Shown in pieces: positions 25,838 through 35,008 of a stretch of DNA of 56,538 nucleotides; position 1 is the first letter of the stretch; the number at the start of each line of letters is the position of its first letter. The notes under the pieces are model-generated. The model was not told the DNA's origin and ran no database searches. It saw only the letters and a program-made list of their open reading frames with translations. The stretch covers positions 1-56,538 of the forward strand of contig NZ_SMKX01000041.1 of NCBI RefSeq assembly GCF_004349055.1, written 5' to 3'. Source of the stretch: Kribbella antibiotica. Lineage in GTDB: Bacteria > Actinomycetota > Actinomycetes > Propionibacteriales > Kribbellaceae. The position numbers were made by a program, and so were the translations under genes.

Positions 25838-27325
25838 TTAGGTCAGTCGGATCAGATGCCACGACGCCGGCGGCAGCGTGGCGGTGCAGACGCCGTCGAC
25901 GATCTCGGTCCCCTCGATCACCCGGGGTACCACCCGGTCCGGGTCGTCGGCCGTGTTCACGGCCACGCGGTCGTCGTCGTACAAGGCAAGGTGCTGCGCG
26001 ACCCGCAGGCCGCCGACCGGGATCTCCAGGTCGAGCTTGTCGGTCTCGCTCCGGTTCACCACGAAGATCGCGATCTCGCCGGTCTTCTCGTCGTACGTCG
26101 CGGTGCTCCACAACGCAGGCACGCGCCCGAACGCGGCCGTGTCAACCGAAGGACCGTCGCTGATCGCGGTCTGCAGCACGGTCGGACCGGCGTACTGGGC
26201 AGTGAGCGCGAAGGGATGGAAGATCGACTGCCGCCAGGCGCGACCGCCCGGCTCGGTCTTGATCGGGCCGATCACGTTGACCAGTTGCGCGAGGCAAGCG
26301 ATCTTCACCCGGTCCGCGTGCCGGAGCAGCGTGATCAGCAGGCTGCCGACGACCACCGCGTCGTCGACCGTGTAGGTGTCCTCGATCAGCGGGCTGACCT
26401 CACGGATACCGAGGCCGAGCTCGCCCGGGAAGTCCTGTTGCCGCCAGACGTTCCACTCGTCGAAGGAGAGCGTGATCTCCTTCGTGCTCCGCTTGAGCGC
26501 CTTCACGTGGTCGGTCGTCGCGATCACCGACGAGATCATCCGATCCATGTCCTCGGCCGCAGCCAGGAAACTCGCGTGGTCGCCGTCGTGAGGTTCGTAG
26601 TACGCGTGCAGGCTGATGTGGTCAACAAGGTCGTAGGTGCGCTCGAGAACCACGCGCTCCCATTCGCCGAACGTCGGCATGCGTGAGTTGCTGGAGCCGC
26701 AGGCGACCAGCTCGATGTCGGGATCGACCCGACGCATCGCATTCGCGGTCTCTTCGGCCAGCCGCGCGTACTCCTCGGCAGTCTTGTGCCCGATCTGCCA
26801 GGGCCCGTCCATCTCGTTGCCCAAGCACCACACCTTGATCCCGTACGGCGCTTCCTGGCCGTTCGCGACGCGGCGGTCGGGGAGCTCGGTTCCGCCCGGG
26901 AGGTTCGTGTACGACAGCAGCTCGACAGCTTCCTTGATCCCGCGCGTCCCGAGGTTGACCGCCCAGACCGGCTCGACGCCCGCCTTGGTGGACCAGGCCA
27001 TGAACTCGTCGGTGCCGAACTGGTTCGGCTCGATCGCCCGCCAGGCCAGGTCCAGCTTGCGCGGCCGCTGGTCCTTCGGCCCGACGCCGTCCTCCCAGTC
27101 GTAGTTGGAGACGAAGTTGCCGCCGGGATAGCGGACCGCGGTCACCCCGAGCTCGCGGACCAGGTCGAGCACGTCACCGCGGAAACCGTCCGGATCGGCG
27201 GTCGGATGCCCGGGCTCGTAGATCCCGGTGTACACACAGCGGCCCATGTGTTCGACGAACGACCCGAACAACCGCCGGTCCACCGCGCCGACGACGAACG
27301 CCGGATCCACCACCAGCCGGGGCAT
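25838..27325 (-). CDS. GH51 alpha-N-arabinofuranosidase
   Basis: A 495-residue cytoplasmic GH51 enzyme of normal length: (beta/alpha)8 barrel plus C-terminal jelly roll. The acid/base is Glu171 in WCLGNEMDGPW and the nucleophile Glu290 in LSFDEWNVW; VRYPGGNFVSNYDWEDG is a family hallmark. It removes arabinofuranose from arabino-oligosaccharides. First gene of the operon with the two GH43 genes (14-bp gap to the next). GTGGAGG precedes the ATG, and a good promoter lies 20-50 bp upstream. Confidence 0.95.
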   Translation of the reverse strand: MPRLVVDPAFVVGAVDRRLFGSFVEHMGRCVYTGIYEPGHPTADPDGFRGDVLDLVRELGVTAVRYPGGNFVSNYDWEDGVGPKDQRPRKLDLAWRAIEPNQFGTDEFMAWSTKAGVEPVWAVNLGTRGIKEAVELLSYTNLPGGTELPDRRVANGQEAPYGIKVWCLGNEMDGPWQIGHKTAEEYARLAEETANAMRRVDPDIELVACGSSNSRMPTFGEWERVVLERTYDLVDHISLHAYYEPHDGDHASFLAAAEDMDRMISSVIATTDHVKALKRSTKEITLSFDEWNVWRQQDFPGELGLGIREVSPLIEDTYTVDDAVVVGSLLITLLRHADRVKIACLAQLVNVIGPIKTEPGGRAWRQSIFHPFALTAQYAGPTVLQTAISDGPSVDTAAFGRVPALWSTATYDEKTGEIAIFVVNRSETDKLDLEIPVGGLRVAQHLALYDDDRVAVNTADDPDRVVPRVIEGTEIVDGVCTATLPPASWHLIRLT

Positions 27326-27345
27326 CGAACCTCCACTTGTCGAGC

Positions 27346-27374
27346 ATTACAACGTTTACCGTGGATTCTTACAA
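27346..27374 (-). promoter_or_regulatory. Arabinan operon promoter with overlapping operator-like repeats
   Basis: On the minus strand TTGTAA (27374-27369) and TGTAAT (27351-27346) are -35 and -10 boxes 17 bp apart, giving a start near 27339 and a short leader with GGAGG. Both boxes lie in the repeated string CGTTGTAA, seen as TTACAACG twice on the plus strand with 23-bp spacing. LacI-family operators usually have a central CG and CAA/TTG half-sites, so these repeats are good candidate sites for the divergent LacI-type protein. Confidence 0.6.
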
Positions 27375-27452
27375 CGATTGACATCCGCGGTAAAGGGTTC
27401 GTGGTTCGCGAGCGTGGCACACTCGGGCATCAAGCCGAGCACGGAGGTACGG

Positions 27453-28463
27453 ATGGCGACCAGGCTGAGCGATGTGGCGGCACGCGCCGGGGTGTCGGTG
27501 AAGACGGTGTCCAACGTCATCAACGACTACCCGCACATCACCGCGCATACCCGGGCCAAGGTCGAGGCCGCGATCGCCGACCTGGACTACCGGCCGAACG
27601 TGAGCGCCCGATCGCTGCGCAAGGGCCGCTCCGACTTCATCGCGCTGGCGATCCCGGAGATGGCCTCGCCGTACTTCGCCGAGCTCGGCGCCGCGTTCTC
27701 GCGCGCCGCCAAGCGGCGCGGGATCACCGTGCTGATCGAGCAGACCGAGGGTGAGCCGGCCGCCGAGCAAATGGTCCTGGACGGGATGCGCGGCCAACTG
27801 ATCGACGGCATCGTCTTCTCCCCGATCACCAGTACGCCGGCCAAGATCGGTGCCGCGGTGAGCAGCGGGAAGCCGCTGATCCTGCTCGGCGAGCGGACGG
27901 CCGGCGGAACGTTCGACCACGTCGCCGTCGATTCGGTCCAAGCGGCGTACGACGCCACCACACATCTGATCTCACTCGGCCGCCGGCGGATCGCGGCCAT
28001 CGGTGTCGGCGGCGGCGGTGCCTCGGGCACAGGCGCCGTACGGCGTCGTGGGTATCGGAAGGCGTTGAAGGCGGCCGGGCTGCCGCACGATCCGGCGCTG
28101 GAACTGGCCGGGACTGGTTATCACCGGCTGGATGGCGCGGCCTCGATGCGCGCGCTACTGGAGTTGCCTGAGCCTCCGGATGCGGTGTTCTGCTTCAACG
28201 ACCTGCTCGCGCTGGGCGCATTGCGCACGCTGAACGATGCGGGGCTGTCGGTGCCGGACGATGTGGCCGTCGTCGGCTTCGACGATATCGAGGACGGTCG
28301 CTATCACTCGCCGTCGCTGACCACGATCTCGCCCGACAAGGAGTGGCTGGCCGACCAGACGGTCGCGCTGCTGCTCGAGCGGATCGCCGGGAGCGGTGAG
28401 GATGCTCGTCGCACCCTCACCGTCCCTTACACACTGGAAATCCGCGAGTCGACTGCCGGCTAG
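27453..28463 (+). CDS. LacI-family transcriptional repressor
   Basis: A 336-residue regulator. Residues 1-50 are the LacI DNA-binding region (RLSDVAARAGVSVKTVSNVI then YRPNVSARSLRKGRS, including the hinge). The rest is a periplasmic-binding-protein-like sugar sensor (VVGFDDIEDGRYHSPSLTTI at the end). GGAGG precedes the ATG. It diverges from the GH51-GH43-GH43 operon and presumably represses it until arabinose or an arabino-oligosaccharide binds; effector identity is inferred from context. Confidence 0.93.
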   Translation: MATRLSDVAARAGVSVKTVSNVINDYPHITAHTRAKVEAAIADLDYRPNVSARSLRKGRSDFIALAIPEMASPYFAELGAAFSRAAKRRGITVLIEQTEGEPAAEQMVLDGMRGQLIDGIVFSPITSTPAKIGAAVSSGKPLILLGERTAGGTFDHVAVDSVQAAYDATTHLISLGRRRIAAIGVGGGGASGTGAVRRRGYRKALKAAGLPHDPALELAGTGYHRLDGAASMRALLELPEPPDAVFCFNDLLALGALRTLNDAGLSVPDDVAVVGFDDIEDGRYHSPSLTTISPDKEWLADQTVALLLERIAGSGEDARRTLTVPYTLEIRESTAG

Positions 28464-30139
28464 AAGGCTGTTGAGCAGGCCGTCAGGTTGGCAGTGACAC
28501 TGCCGCCGCGAGCGACGGTAACCGAGCGGGTCTCGAGGACCTGACCGGTCGGACGCTCACAGGTCAGCGTCCACGACTCCGTACCGCCACCGTTCTGGAT
28601 GGTGATCGGACGCGTGGACTGGTTGGTGTGCCACGTGTAGGTCCCACCTGCGGGCACCGTCATCGTGGTCTCCAGGACGTCGGGCAGCAGCGTGCCGTTC
28701 CACGTCTTGGTGGTGAACGACTTCTTCAACCGCAGTACGGCGCCGGCCGGGCCGGTCCCGGTGACAACCGAGTGCCGTGCCGGGTTGATGGTGGACTCGG
28801 CCGCGATCAGATACGCCTCACGGTTGCCCTTGCCCGCCGTACTTCCGGATCCGAAGTAGTAGTTCGGGATGTTCGAGAACGCCGGGTGGAAGCTGCTCGC
28901 ACCGTGCTCGAAGGTGAACCCGAGCCCGCCGGTTGCGTAGTACGACCAGTCCTCGGTCGTGCCGGTGGTGTCGTACAGCTGGTACGCCTTCTGGCTGGTG
29001 TAGCCGTTCTGCGCAGCCATCTGGTCGCCGAGCGACTTGTAGACCGTCTCGTCCGGAGTGTTCGCAGCCGCGGCATAGCCCGGCTCACGCAGGACCAGGT
29101 TGGAGTACGTGTGGTTGGTGATCAGCGTGGTCACCTGGTGTGCGGAGACCAGCGCCTGGATGTTGCGGGTCTCCGGTTCGCTGAACGCACCCGGGCCGCG
29201 GTAGGTCTCCGAGGTCGTGCTCGTCGACGCTCCCGGGCCACCCCAGAAGCCGGAGTAGTTCCGGTTCGGGTCGACACCGCGGGACTGGTTCGACGACTGC
29301 GCGCACTGCCCGGCGGTCGGGATCTGCCCGTTCGTGATCCGGCAGTTCTTCCGCTTCATCTCGTAGCCGAGCGTCCGGCTCAGGTTGAAGCCGTCCGGGT
29401 TCACCACCGGTACGACGATCACCTTGGACTTCTCCAGGATGTTCGTGATCCGGGTGTCGACCCCGTCGTTCTTCAACAGGTCATAGGCGAACTCGATGGT
29501 CAGCTCACCCGACGGCCACTCCCGCGCGTGGTGCAGACCCATCGACAGGAACACCGGCTTACCGCTGCTGACCCCGACGTTGTGCGAGATCTCCAGCCCC
29601 TGGACGCTCCGGCCCTCCAGCGACTTCTCCTTGAGGGTGATCAGCTTCGCCTTGGTCGGGTACTGCTGCGCAAGGCTCGCCAGGTCGTTGTTGAAGTCGG
29701 CCAGTTGCCGGTACGACGTCCGGCCGCTCGGCAAGGTGGCCAGGATCGACTTGTTCCGGACCGCCTTCGCGTAGGCGGCGTCGTCCTTCTCACGCTGCCG
29801 GTCGGCCCCTTCGAGGTCGTCCTCGAGCACCGACCAGGTGAATCCGGCCAGTGTCAGCAGCCGGAGATCACTCTTGCCATAGGCAACAACATCGGTGTAC
29901 GTCGGTCCGGCCGACTCGGCCAGATCGAGGTCGAGGCTGGTCAGGCGCTTACGGTCAGGCTGCGTCGGGGTATTCACCCGGAGCAGTTGAATCAGCTCGT
30001 CGTTCTGCTCAGCCACGGACTTGCGGTCCGGTGGTGCCGACGCCTGCACGGCGGCAGGCAGTTGGCTCCCGGCACCGACGGCAAGAACGGCCGCCAGGGC
30101 GAGGGGAACGAGTCGAGTCCATCGGGCGGGACGGAACAC
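28460..30139 (-). CDS. Secreted M14-family zinc carboxypeptidase
   Basis: A 559-residue secreted peptidase. The signal peptide is LVPLALAAVLAVGAGSQLPA (cleavage near residue 33), followed by a propeptide of about 110 residues. The M14 catalytic domain has the first zinc motif His204-x-x-Glu207 in LHHAREWPSGE, the later zinc His in TNHTYSNLVL and the catalytic Glu in GFTFEHG. A C-terminal beta-sandwich-like region follows (SWTLTCERPTGQV). I chose GTG 30139 because GGAGGT lies just before it and the signal peptide begins there; an in-frame start at 30163 would add eight residues. Its stop overlaps that of the convergent LacI gene. Confidence 0.92.
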   Translation of the reverse strand: MFRPARWTRLVPLALAAVLAVGAGSQLPAAVQASAPPDRKSVAEQNDELIQLLRVNTPTQPDRKRLTSLDLDLAESAGPTYTDVVAYGKSDLRLLTLAGFTWSVLEDDLEGADRQREKDDAAYAKAVRNKSILATLPSGRTSYRQLADFNNDLASLAQQYPTKAKLITLKEKSLEGRSVQGLEISHNVGVSSGKPVFLSMGLHHAREWPSGELTIEFAYDLLKNDGVDTRITNILEKSKVIVVPVVNPDGFNLSRTLGYEMKRKNCRITNGQIPTAGQCAQSSNQSRGVDPNRNYSGFWGGPGASTSTTSETYRGPGAFSEPETRNIQALVSAHQVTTLITNHTYSNLVLREPGYAAAANTPDETVYKSLGDQMAAQNGYTSQKAYQLYDTTGTTEDWSYYATGGLGFTFEHGASSFHPAFSNIPNYYFGSGSTAGKGNREAYLIAAESTINPARHSVVTGTGPAGAVLRLKKSFTTKTWNGTLLPDVLETTMTVPAGGTYTWHTNQSTRPITIQNGGGTESWTLTCERPTGQVLETRSVTVARGGSVTANLTACSTAF

Positions 30140-30264
30140 GATGACCTCCAGTAGTTGAGGCATTGCATGCGGTAACTGGAGCGTAGAGGTAGCACCCCTC
30201 CCGCGGAAGCGATTCCCCGCGCGGCGAGGGCTAACCTTCGCCGCCGGTTCGTCTGTCCCCGCGC

Positions 30265-31413
30265 TCAGCGTGCTCGGGTCGCCTCGGTCAGCCCGGCCAA
30301 CTGCTCAGCCAGACCGCGAGTCGCTCGGTGCGAGCCGGCCACCAGCCCCAGCACCGCGTTCCGGATCGGCCGCACCGGTCGCGGAACATTCGCCAGCCGC
30401 GTCAACCGACCCGCGAGCGCGATCACGCGGACTGCCTCCGCACGAGCCTGTACGGCGTACCGGTCGAGCTCGGACTCGTCTGCCGTGTTGAGTGCAGTGG
30501 CGAGTGCGTTGGCTAGGGCGATGGCGTCGCGGAGGCCGAGGTTCATGCCTTGGCCGCCGGCTGGGCTGTGGGTGTGAGCGGCGTCGCCGGCGAGCAGGAC
30601 GCGACCGGTGCGGAAGGTGTCGGCCACCTGCTCGTGGATGCGGAAGCGGGAGCCCCAGACGACCTCGGTGACCTTCGGGGCGCCCGCGCGCGGACCGCGT
30701 TCGGTGAGCAGTTGCTGGGCATAGGCGAGATCCGGGTGCTCCGGCGCATCGCCCACCTCGGCGACCAGGCGGAACGAGCCGTCGCGGAACGGCGCGACCA
30801 CCAGCAGGCCCGCCGTACCGAAGTACAGGGCGACCTCGTCGGCTCGTAGACCACCGTCGACGCGGACGTCCACCAGACTGCAGGACAGCGAGAGGGTGTC
30901 ACCAGGCATCGTGATCCCCGCCAGCTCGCGGATCGTGCTGTGCATGCCGTCGGCGGCGACGACGTACTGCGCGTCGATCACCTCGCCGGAGTCGAGCGTG
31001 ACGCGAGCACCTTCGGCGTCCTGGGTCAGCGCGACCGCGCTCCGCGGACGCAGCACCTCACCACCGAGCTCGATCAGCCGATCCAGCAGCACCTGCTCGG
31101 TGACGGGCTGCGGGATCATCAGCGTGAACTGATAGTCGGACGGCAACTCCCGCATGCTGACCGGCACGAGCATCCGGTCGCCCTCGCGGATCGAGAAGTC
31201 CTGAAGCGGTAGGCCCAGCTCGATCAGCCGCTTGCTGACGCCGAGCTGCTCCAGCATCTCCAGGGTCCGAGCGTGGACGACGGCAGCGCGCGAGGTGTTC
31301 GCCCCGGCGGCCTGCTTGTCGACGACCACCACGCTGCGTCCGTGCTGCCGGAGCGCGGCCCCCGCCGCGAGCCCGACCGGTCCGGCGCCCACCACCACGA
31401 CATCGACCTTCAT
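30265..31413 (-). CDS. FAD-dependent aromatic-type monooxygenase
   Basis: A 382-residue group A flavin monooxygenase: the Rossmann motif VVVVGAGPVGLAAGAALRQH, the middle DG motif (YVVAADGMHSTIREL) and the GD motif RVLLAGDAAHTHSPAGGQGMN. The family uses NAD(P)H and O2 to hydroxylate phenolic or polyketide substrates; the actual substrate is unknown. GGGAGG precedes the ATG at 31413. It is divergent from a TetR gene and two operator-like palindromes lie between them. Confidence 0.92.
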   Translation of the reverse strand: MKVDVVVVGAGPVGLAAGAALRQHGRSVVVVDKQAAGANTSRAAVVHARTLEMLEQLGVSKRLIELGLPLQDFSIREGDRMLVPVSMRELPSDYQFTLMIPQPVTEQVLLDRLIELGGEVLRPRSAVALTQDAEGARVTLDSGEVIDAQYVVAADGMHSTIRELAGITMPGDTLSLSCSLVDVRVDGGLRADEVALYFGTAGLLVVAPFRDGSFRLVAEVGDAPEHPDLAYAQQLLTERGPRAGAPKVTEVVWGSRFRIHEQVADTFRTGRVLLAGDAAHTHSPAGGQGMNLGLRDAIALANALATALNTADESELDRYAVQARAEAVRVIALAGRLTRLANVPRPVRPIRNAVLGLVAGSHRATRGLAEQLAGLTEATRAR

Positions 31414-31429
31414 CGTCGCCTCCCATTTG

Positions 31430-31477
31430 TCAACGCTTGTTGATTTTAAAGGTAGCACGAAAGTCAACAGCCGTTGG
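31430..31477. promoter_or_regulatory. Two TetR-type operators between monooxygenase and TetR gene
   Basis: TCAAC-N4-GTTGA at 31430-31443 is a perfect dyad, and TCAAC-N4-GTTGG at 31464-31477 repeats it with one end changed. Their centres are 34 bp apart, about three helical turns, so two dimers would bind the same face. Both lie in the 78-bp intergenic space of the divergent pair. Confidence 0.6.
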
Positions 31478-31491
31478 CATATGCTGCGACC

Positions 31492-32043
31492 ATGGCAGAA
31501 CGGAAGTCCGAACGGACCCGAGCCGCGATCCTGACGGCGGCGCGGGAGCGGTTCGGTGCAGATGGGTACGAGCGCGCCACGGTGCGAGCGATCGCGGCCG
31601 ATGCGGCGATCGACCCGGCGATGGTGATCCGGTATTTCGGCAGCAAGGAGAAGCTGTTCGCCGAGGCGGCCGAGTTCGACATCCGGATCCCCGACCTGAG
31701 CGACGTACCGGCTGATGAGGTCGGGGCGAGGCTGGTTCGGCATCTGGTCACGCGGTGGGAGGAGGAAGACACCTTCCGGGTGCTGCTGCGGACGGCGGCG
31801 ACCAACGAGAGTGCGGCCGAGCGGATGCGGCAGATCTTCGCCAGCCAGCTCGCACCGACACTGGCACGGCTCGCCGTCGATCAGCCCGCGCTACGTGCAG
31901 GTCTGGTCGCGACGCAGGCACTCGGCTTCGCGTTATGCCGCTACATCCTGCAGTTCCCACCAGTGACCGCGCTGTCGGCCGATCAGGCTGTCGCCTTCCT
32001 CGCGCCGACGATCACGCGCTACCTGACCGAGCCGCTCAGCTGA
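31492..32043 (+). CDS. TetR-family repressor
   Basis: A 183-residue TetR protein. The N-terminal HTH is typical (RAAILTAARERFGADGYERA, TVRAIAADAAIDPAMVIRYF). The C-terminal ligand domain resembles the group with FRVLLRTAATNESAAERM. Start ATG 31492. It presumably represses the divergent monooxygenase and itself through the two TCAAC-N4-GTTG dyads. Its 3' end overlaps the convergent TIM-barrel gene by 8 bases. Confidence 0.9.
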   Translation: MAERKSERTRAAILTAARERFGADGYERATVRAIAADAAIDPAMVIRYFGSKEKLFAEAAEFDIRIPDLSDVPADEVGARLVRHLVTRWEEEDTFRVLLRTAATNESAAERMRQIFASQLAPTLARLAVDQPALRAGLVATQALGFALCRYILQFPPVTALSADQAVAFLAPTITRYLTEPLS

Positions 32044-32809
32044 GCCAGGCCCGTACGGCGGGGAGTGTCTCCGCGAGCGACGGGAGGTGCGGGTGCCACT
32101 TGGTTTCCCACTCGAGCGAGAGCGGGTAGTCGGTGCCGGCGAGAGCGGCCAGCAGGTCCTGGATCGGGAAGTCGCCGTCCTCGATCGCCACCGGCCGGTA
32201 GTTCTGCGCCGAGTCGCTCTGCTTGATCTGGACGAACTCCAGCCACGGCTGCAGCAGCGCGAACGCCTCGGCCGGCGTCTCGCCGTGCGACCAGGTGTGC
32301 GCGCTGTCCCAGATCACCTGCACGTTGTGGCCGGCGACATTCGAGTCGATCAGAGTCAGCAGGGCGGCCATCTTCTGGCCGGCCGAATGCGAGTCGTGGG
32401 TCTCGAGCAGGATGCGCGACTCCTTGGGAGCCGTCGCGATGCGGTCGAGGGCGCGGAATTCGCCGGCGGTCGGGGCGTCCGTCGTACCGGGGTCGTCGCC
32501 GGGGAAGACGCGGACGCCACGGGCGCCGAGGTCGGCGGCGAGCTCGAGGTGCGCCTCGAGCGGCTGCTCCTCGACGGCGCAGAGTTTCACGTAGCTGCTG
32601 ACCGCGAGGATCTCCAGGCCGGCGTCCTCGATCCGGCTGCGGAGCTCGCGGCGCTCGGCGGCGGACAGACCGGTGTGGGTGAACTCGTCCGGCGCGGCAC
32701 GCAGCTCGAGCCCACTCACATCGTTGCCCTTGGCAAGCTTCAGAACGTCTTCCAAGGGTGCGCCATGGCACCCGAGGGTCGAGAAGGCGATCGGCAAGAT
32801 CAGGTCCAC
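32036..32809 (-). CDS. Sugar phosphate isomerase/epimerase-type TIM-barrel protein
   Basis: A 257-residue protein of the AP-endonuclease-2 TIM-barrel superfamily, with metal-site motifs ILLETHDSHSAG, VIWDSAHTWSHGETP, VQIKQSDS and LSLEWETKWHP. Members isomerise or epimerise sugars, inositols or hydroxypyruvate; the substrate here is unknown. GTG start at 32809 lies inside the end of the DUF4328 gene (10-base overlap), so the two are probably translated from one mRNA. Confidence 0.85.
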   Translation of the reverse strand: MDLILPIAFSTLGCHGAPLEDVLKLAKGNDVSGLELRAAPDEFTHTGLSAAERRELRSRIEDAGLEILAVSSYVKLCAVEEQPLEAHLELAADLGARGVRVFPGDDPGTTDAPTAGEFRALDRIATAPKESRILLETHDSHSAGQKMAALLTLIDSNVAGHNVQVIWDSAHTWSHGETPAEAFALLQPWLEFVQIKQSDSAQNYRPVAIEDGDFPIQDLLAALAGTDYPLSLEWETKWHPHLPSLAETLPAVRAWLS

Positions 32810-34803
32810 CGACGACGCGGGTGCGGACGGGGATCGGTCGGCTCGGCGGGAGCGGGCTCCTCCGGCTTGTACGACGGATACTCCTCGGCGGGCTGCTGTC
32901 CGTAGGACTCGTTGCCGTAGCTGTAGCTGGTCGGCTCGTACGACGTCGCGGGCTCGGTGTACTCCGAGCCGCTGTACGAGGCCGGGGTGTACGTCGAGTC
33001 GTACGACGGAGCCGGCGGCTCGTAGGCGGTCGCCGTGTAGTCCGAGTTGTAGCCGTACTGGCCCGCGTCGTAGCCGGTCTCGCTCGTGTACTCCGAGCTG
33101 TACGACGACGTGTAGTCCGCAGCCGGCGTCTCGTAGGACGGGTAGCTGGTCGGCTCGTACGACGGCGTCGTGTAGTCCGAACCGTAGGTCGGGGTCTCCG
33201 ACGCGTACGACGACGGCTCCGGCCCGTACTCGGGGACCGAGGGGAGCGGCTTCGACGGTGTCAGGTAGTCGTCCTGCGGCGCGGACTGGTAGTACTCCGG
33301 CTCGACAACCGACGGGCTGTCGACCGCGACCCGAGCGGCCCGGCGGCCTACGCGCGCAACGGGCGCGGGCTCAGGCTCGGGTGCGGGCTCGACTGACGAT
33401 GACGCCGTCGAGGTCAGGTAGTCAGAGGTGGTCTCGTACGACGTGTAGGGCTCGGAGTAGCTGCTCGCCCACGACGGCTCGGGGTCGGCCTGCTGCTCGG
33501 GCTGGTACGCGTACGGGTCGGGCTGGACGCTGGTCTGGGCCGGCTCGCTCATCCAGCGGCTCTTCGCCGCGGCCAGCGGGTCCTCCTCGGCCGGCGAGCT
33601 GAGGAACTCGTCCCAGGACGGCTTGAGCGGCTGGTACGCCGTCTGCTCGGCCGTGTTGTTGTCGTCCTGCCAGGTGGAGACTGCGTCGAACTGCTCGGTG
33701 GAGGGTCCGGCGTCGACCGGCTGCTCGGCAACCGGGGCGAACGGGCTCCACTTGGGCGCCTCCTCGGCCGGCTCGTTCGCACCGAACGGGCTGGGGGCGG
33801 CTGCACCATCACCGGGGAAGCCGCCGGGTCCTGCTGCGAACGGGCTGCTCGCCGGCGGGAGAGATCCCTCGGCGAAGGGGCTGCCCGCTGCGGCTGCTCC
33901 GGGACCACCGGCGAACTGCAGCTCCGGCTGACGCTCGAGGCGCCGGGTCGGCGACGAGGCCAGACCGGCCTGCGCCGAGGCGGCGATCGGCTCGGCGATC
34001 GCCGGCTGCTCGTCGGTATCGTCGTTCGCGTAGGTCGGGACCGCAGTCAGCTTCGGCTCGCGCTGGTCCCACCACGGGGTCCACTCGCGTTCGGTCTGCA
34101 TCGCGGTGATCTTGCGGATGATCAGCGTCGCGGCGACCGCGGACACTCCGGTCAGGACGAGCGACGCCGTACCGGCCAGCGCGATCCCGCGCAGCGACTT
34201 TTCCGTCGCATCCATCCACATCAGGAAGCGGCGCACCACGACATCGAACGCAAGAGCGCCGATCCAGGCGACCCACCAGAAGTTCGTGAGGCTCGGCGTC
34301 CGGAATCGGCGCAGGTCATCGGCGTACACCGGGGTCTTCGGATCGCTGGCCAGCCAGACGTCATCGACGATCTGCTTGGGATACCAGAGGTTCGGGCCGG
34401 GGACGAACCAGCTCGCCAGCACCCAGCCGTGGCTGCGGCGGTGGTCGGCCTGGCAGAACACCTCGGAGTTGACCCGGGCGCGCCACAACCAGATGACGAA
34501 GAAGACGGCCGCGGCCACGGAGATGATGACGTTCGGGATCGCGGTGAACTTCGCGATCGCGTCGGCACGGTTGAGATCCGCGTCGTCGACACCCGGCAGG
34601 CCGCCCAGGTACCGGTGGACCACGGAGTACGTGTTCCAGTCGGACCAGGTGGAGAGCAGGTGCGTGACAGTCGACGCCCCCAGCAGTCCGATCGCAATCT
34701 TGCCGACCGTTCCTACCTGCTGGAACTCTTCGGTTGCGTGCGGCTGCCACTCATCGTCTGGGCTCTGCACAGATGACAGAACTGTGGGTTGCGGGTGGCT
34801 CAC
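32800..34803 (-). CDS. DUF4328 membrane protein with long Tyr/Ser/Pro-rich tail
   Basis: A 667-residue protein from GTG 34803. Residues about 25-250 are a DUF4328 domain: membrane helices plus the family motifs STWSDWNTYSVVHRYLGGLP, HGWVLASWFVPGPNLWYPKQ and DDVWLASDPKTP. The remaining 410 residues are low complexity: first Pro/Ala/Gly-rich, then from about residue 490 dense in Tyr, Ser and Thr (YEPTSYPSYETPAADYTSSY and many SY, TSYE, EYT units). The tail is probably cytoplasmic and disordered. The other two DUF4328 proteins here lack it. Function of the family is unknown. GAGGG precedes the GTG. Confidence 0.8.
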   Translation of the reverse strand: MSHPQPTVLSSVQSPDDEWQPHATEEFQQVGTVGKIAIGLLGASTVTHLLSTWSDWNTYSVVHRYLGGLPGVDDADLNRADAIAKFTAIPNVIISVAAAVFFVIWLWRARVNSEVFCQADHRRSHGWVLASWFVPGPNLWYPKQIVDDVWLASDPKTPVYADDLRRFRTPSLTNFWWVAWIGALAFDVVVRRFLMWMDATEKSLRGIALAGTASLVLTGVSAVAATLIIRKITAMQTEREWTPWWDQREPKLTAVPTYANDDTDEQPAIAEPIAASAQAGLASSPTRRLERQPELQFAGGPGAAAAGSPFAEGSLPPASSPFAAGPGGFPGDGAAAPSPFGANEPAEEAPKWSPFAPVAEQPVDAGPSTEQFDAVSTWQDDNNTAEQTAYQPLKPSWDEFLSSPAEEDPLAAAKSRWMSEPAQTSVQPDPYAYQPEQQADPEPSWASSYSEPYTSYETTSDYLTSTASSSVEPAPEPEPAPVARVGRRAARVAVDSPSVVEPEYYQSAPQDDYLTPSKPLPSVPEYGPEPSSYASETPTYGSDYTTPSYEPTSYPSYETPAADYTSSYSSEYTSETGYDAGQYGYNSDYTATAYEPPAPSYDSTYTPASYSGSEYTEPATSYEPTSYSYGNESYGQQPAEEYPSYKPEEPAPAEPTDPRPHPRRRWT

Positions 34804-35008
34804 GTCGTGCGTCCCTCGCGTTGCCGGAACTCCGTCTGTTAGTCGGTTCGGCCAGAACCTGCCCCCGCATGACCGAGCCACATTGATACCACGAAGTAGG
34901 TACGCCAAGGGAGCCGGTCCCAGCACGGAGGGTATCGACTTAACGTGTTCTTTTCGTACGGCCATCACCACTTGTAACGACGAATCAGACCCTGTGTAAC
35001 GGTTTGGT

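Noticed and set aside
28628..30154. 508-codon plus-strand ORF opposite the M14 carboxypeptidase
   Set aside because: Low-complexity Arg/Val/Gln translation; the opposite strand has signal peptide, zinc ligands and ribosome site.
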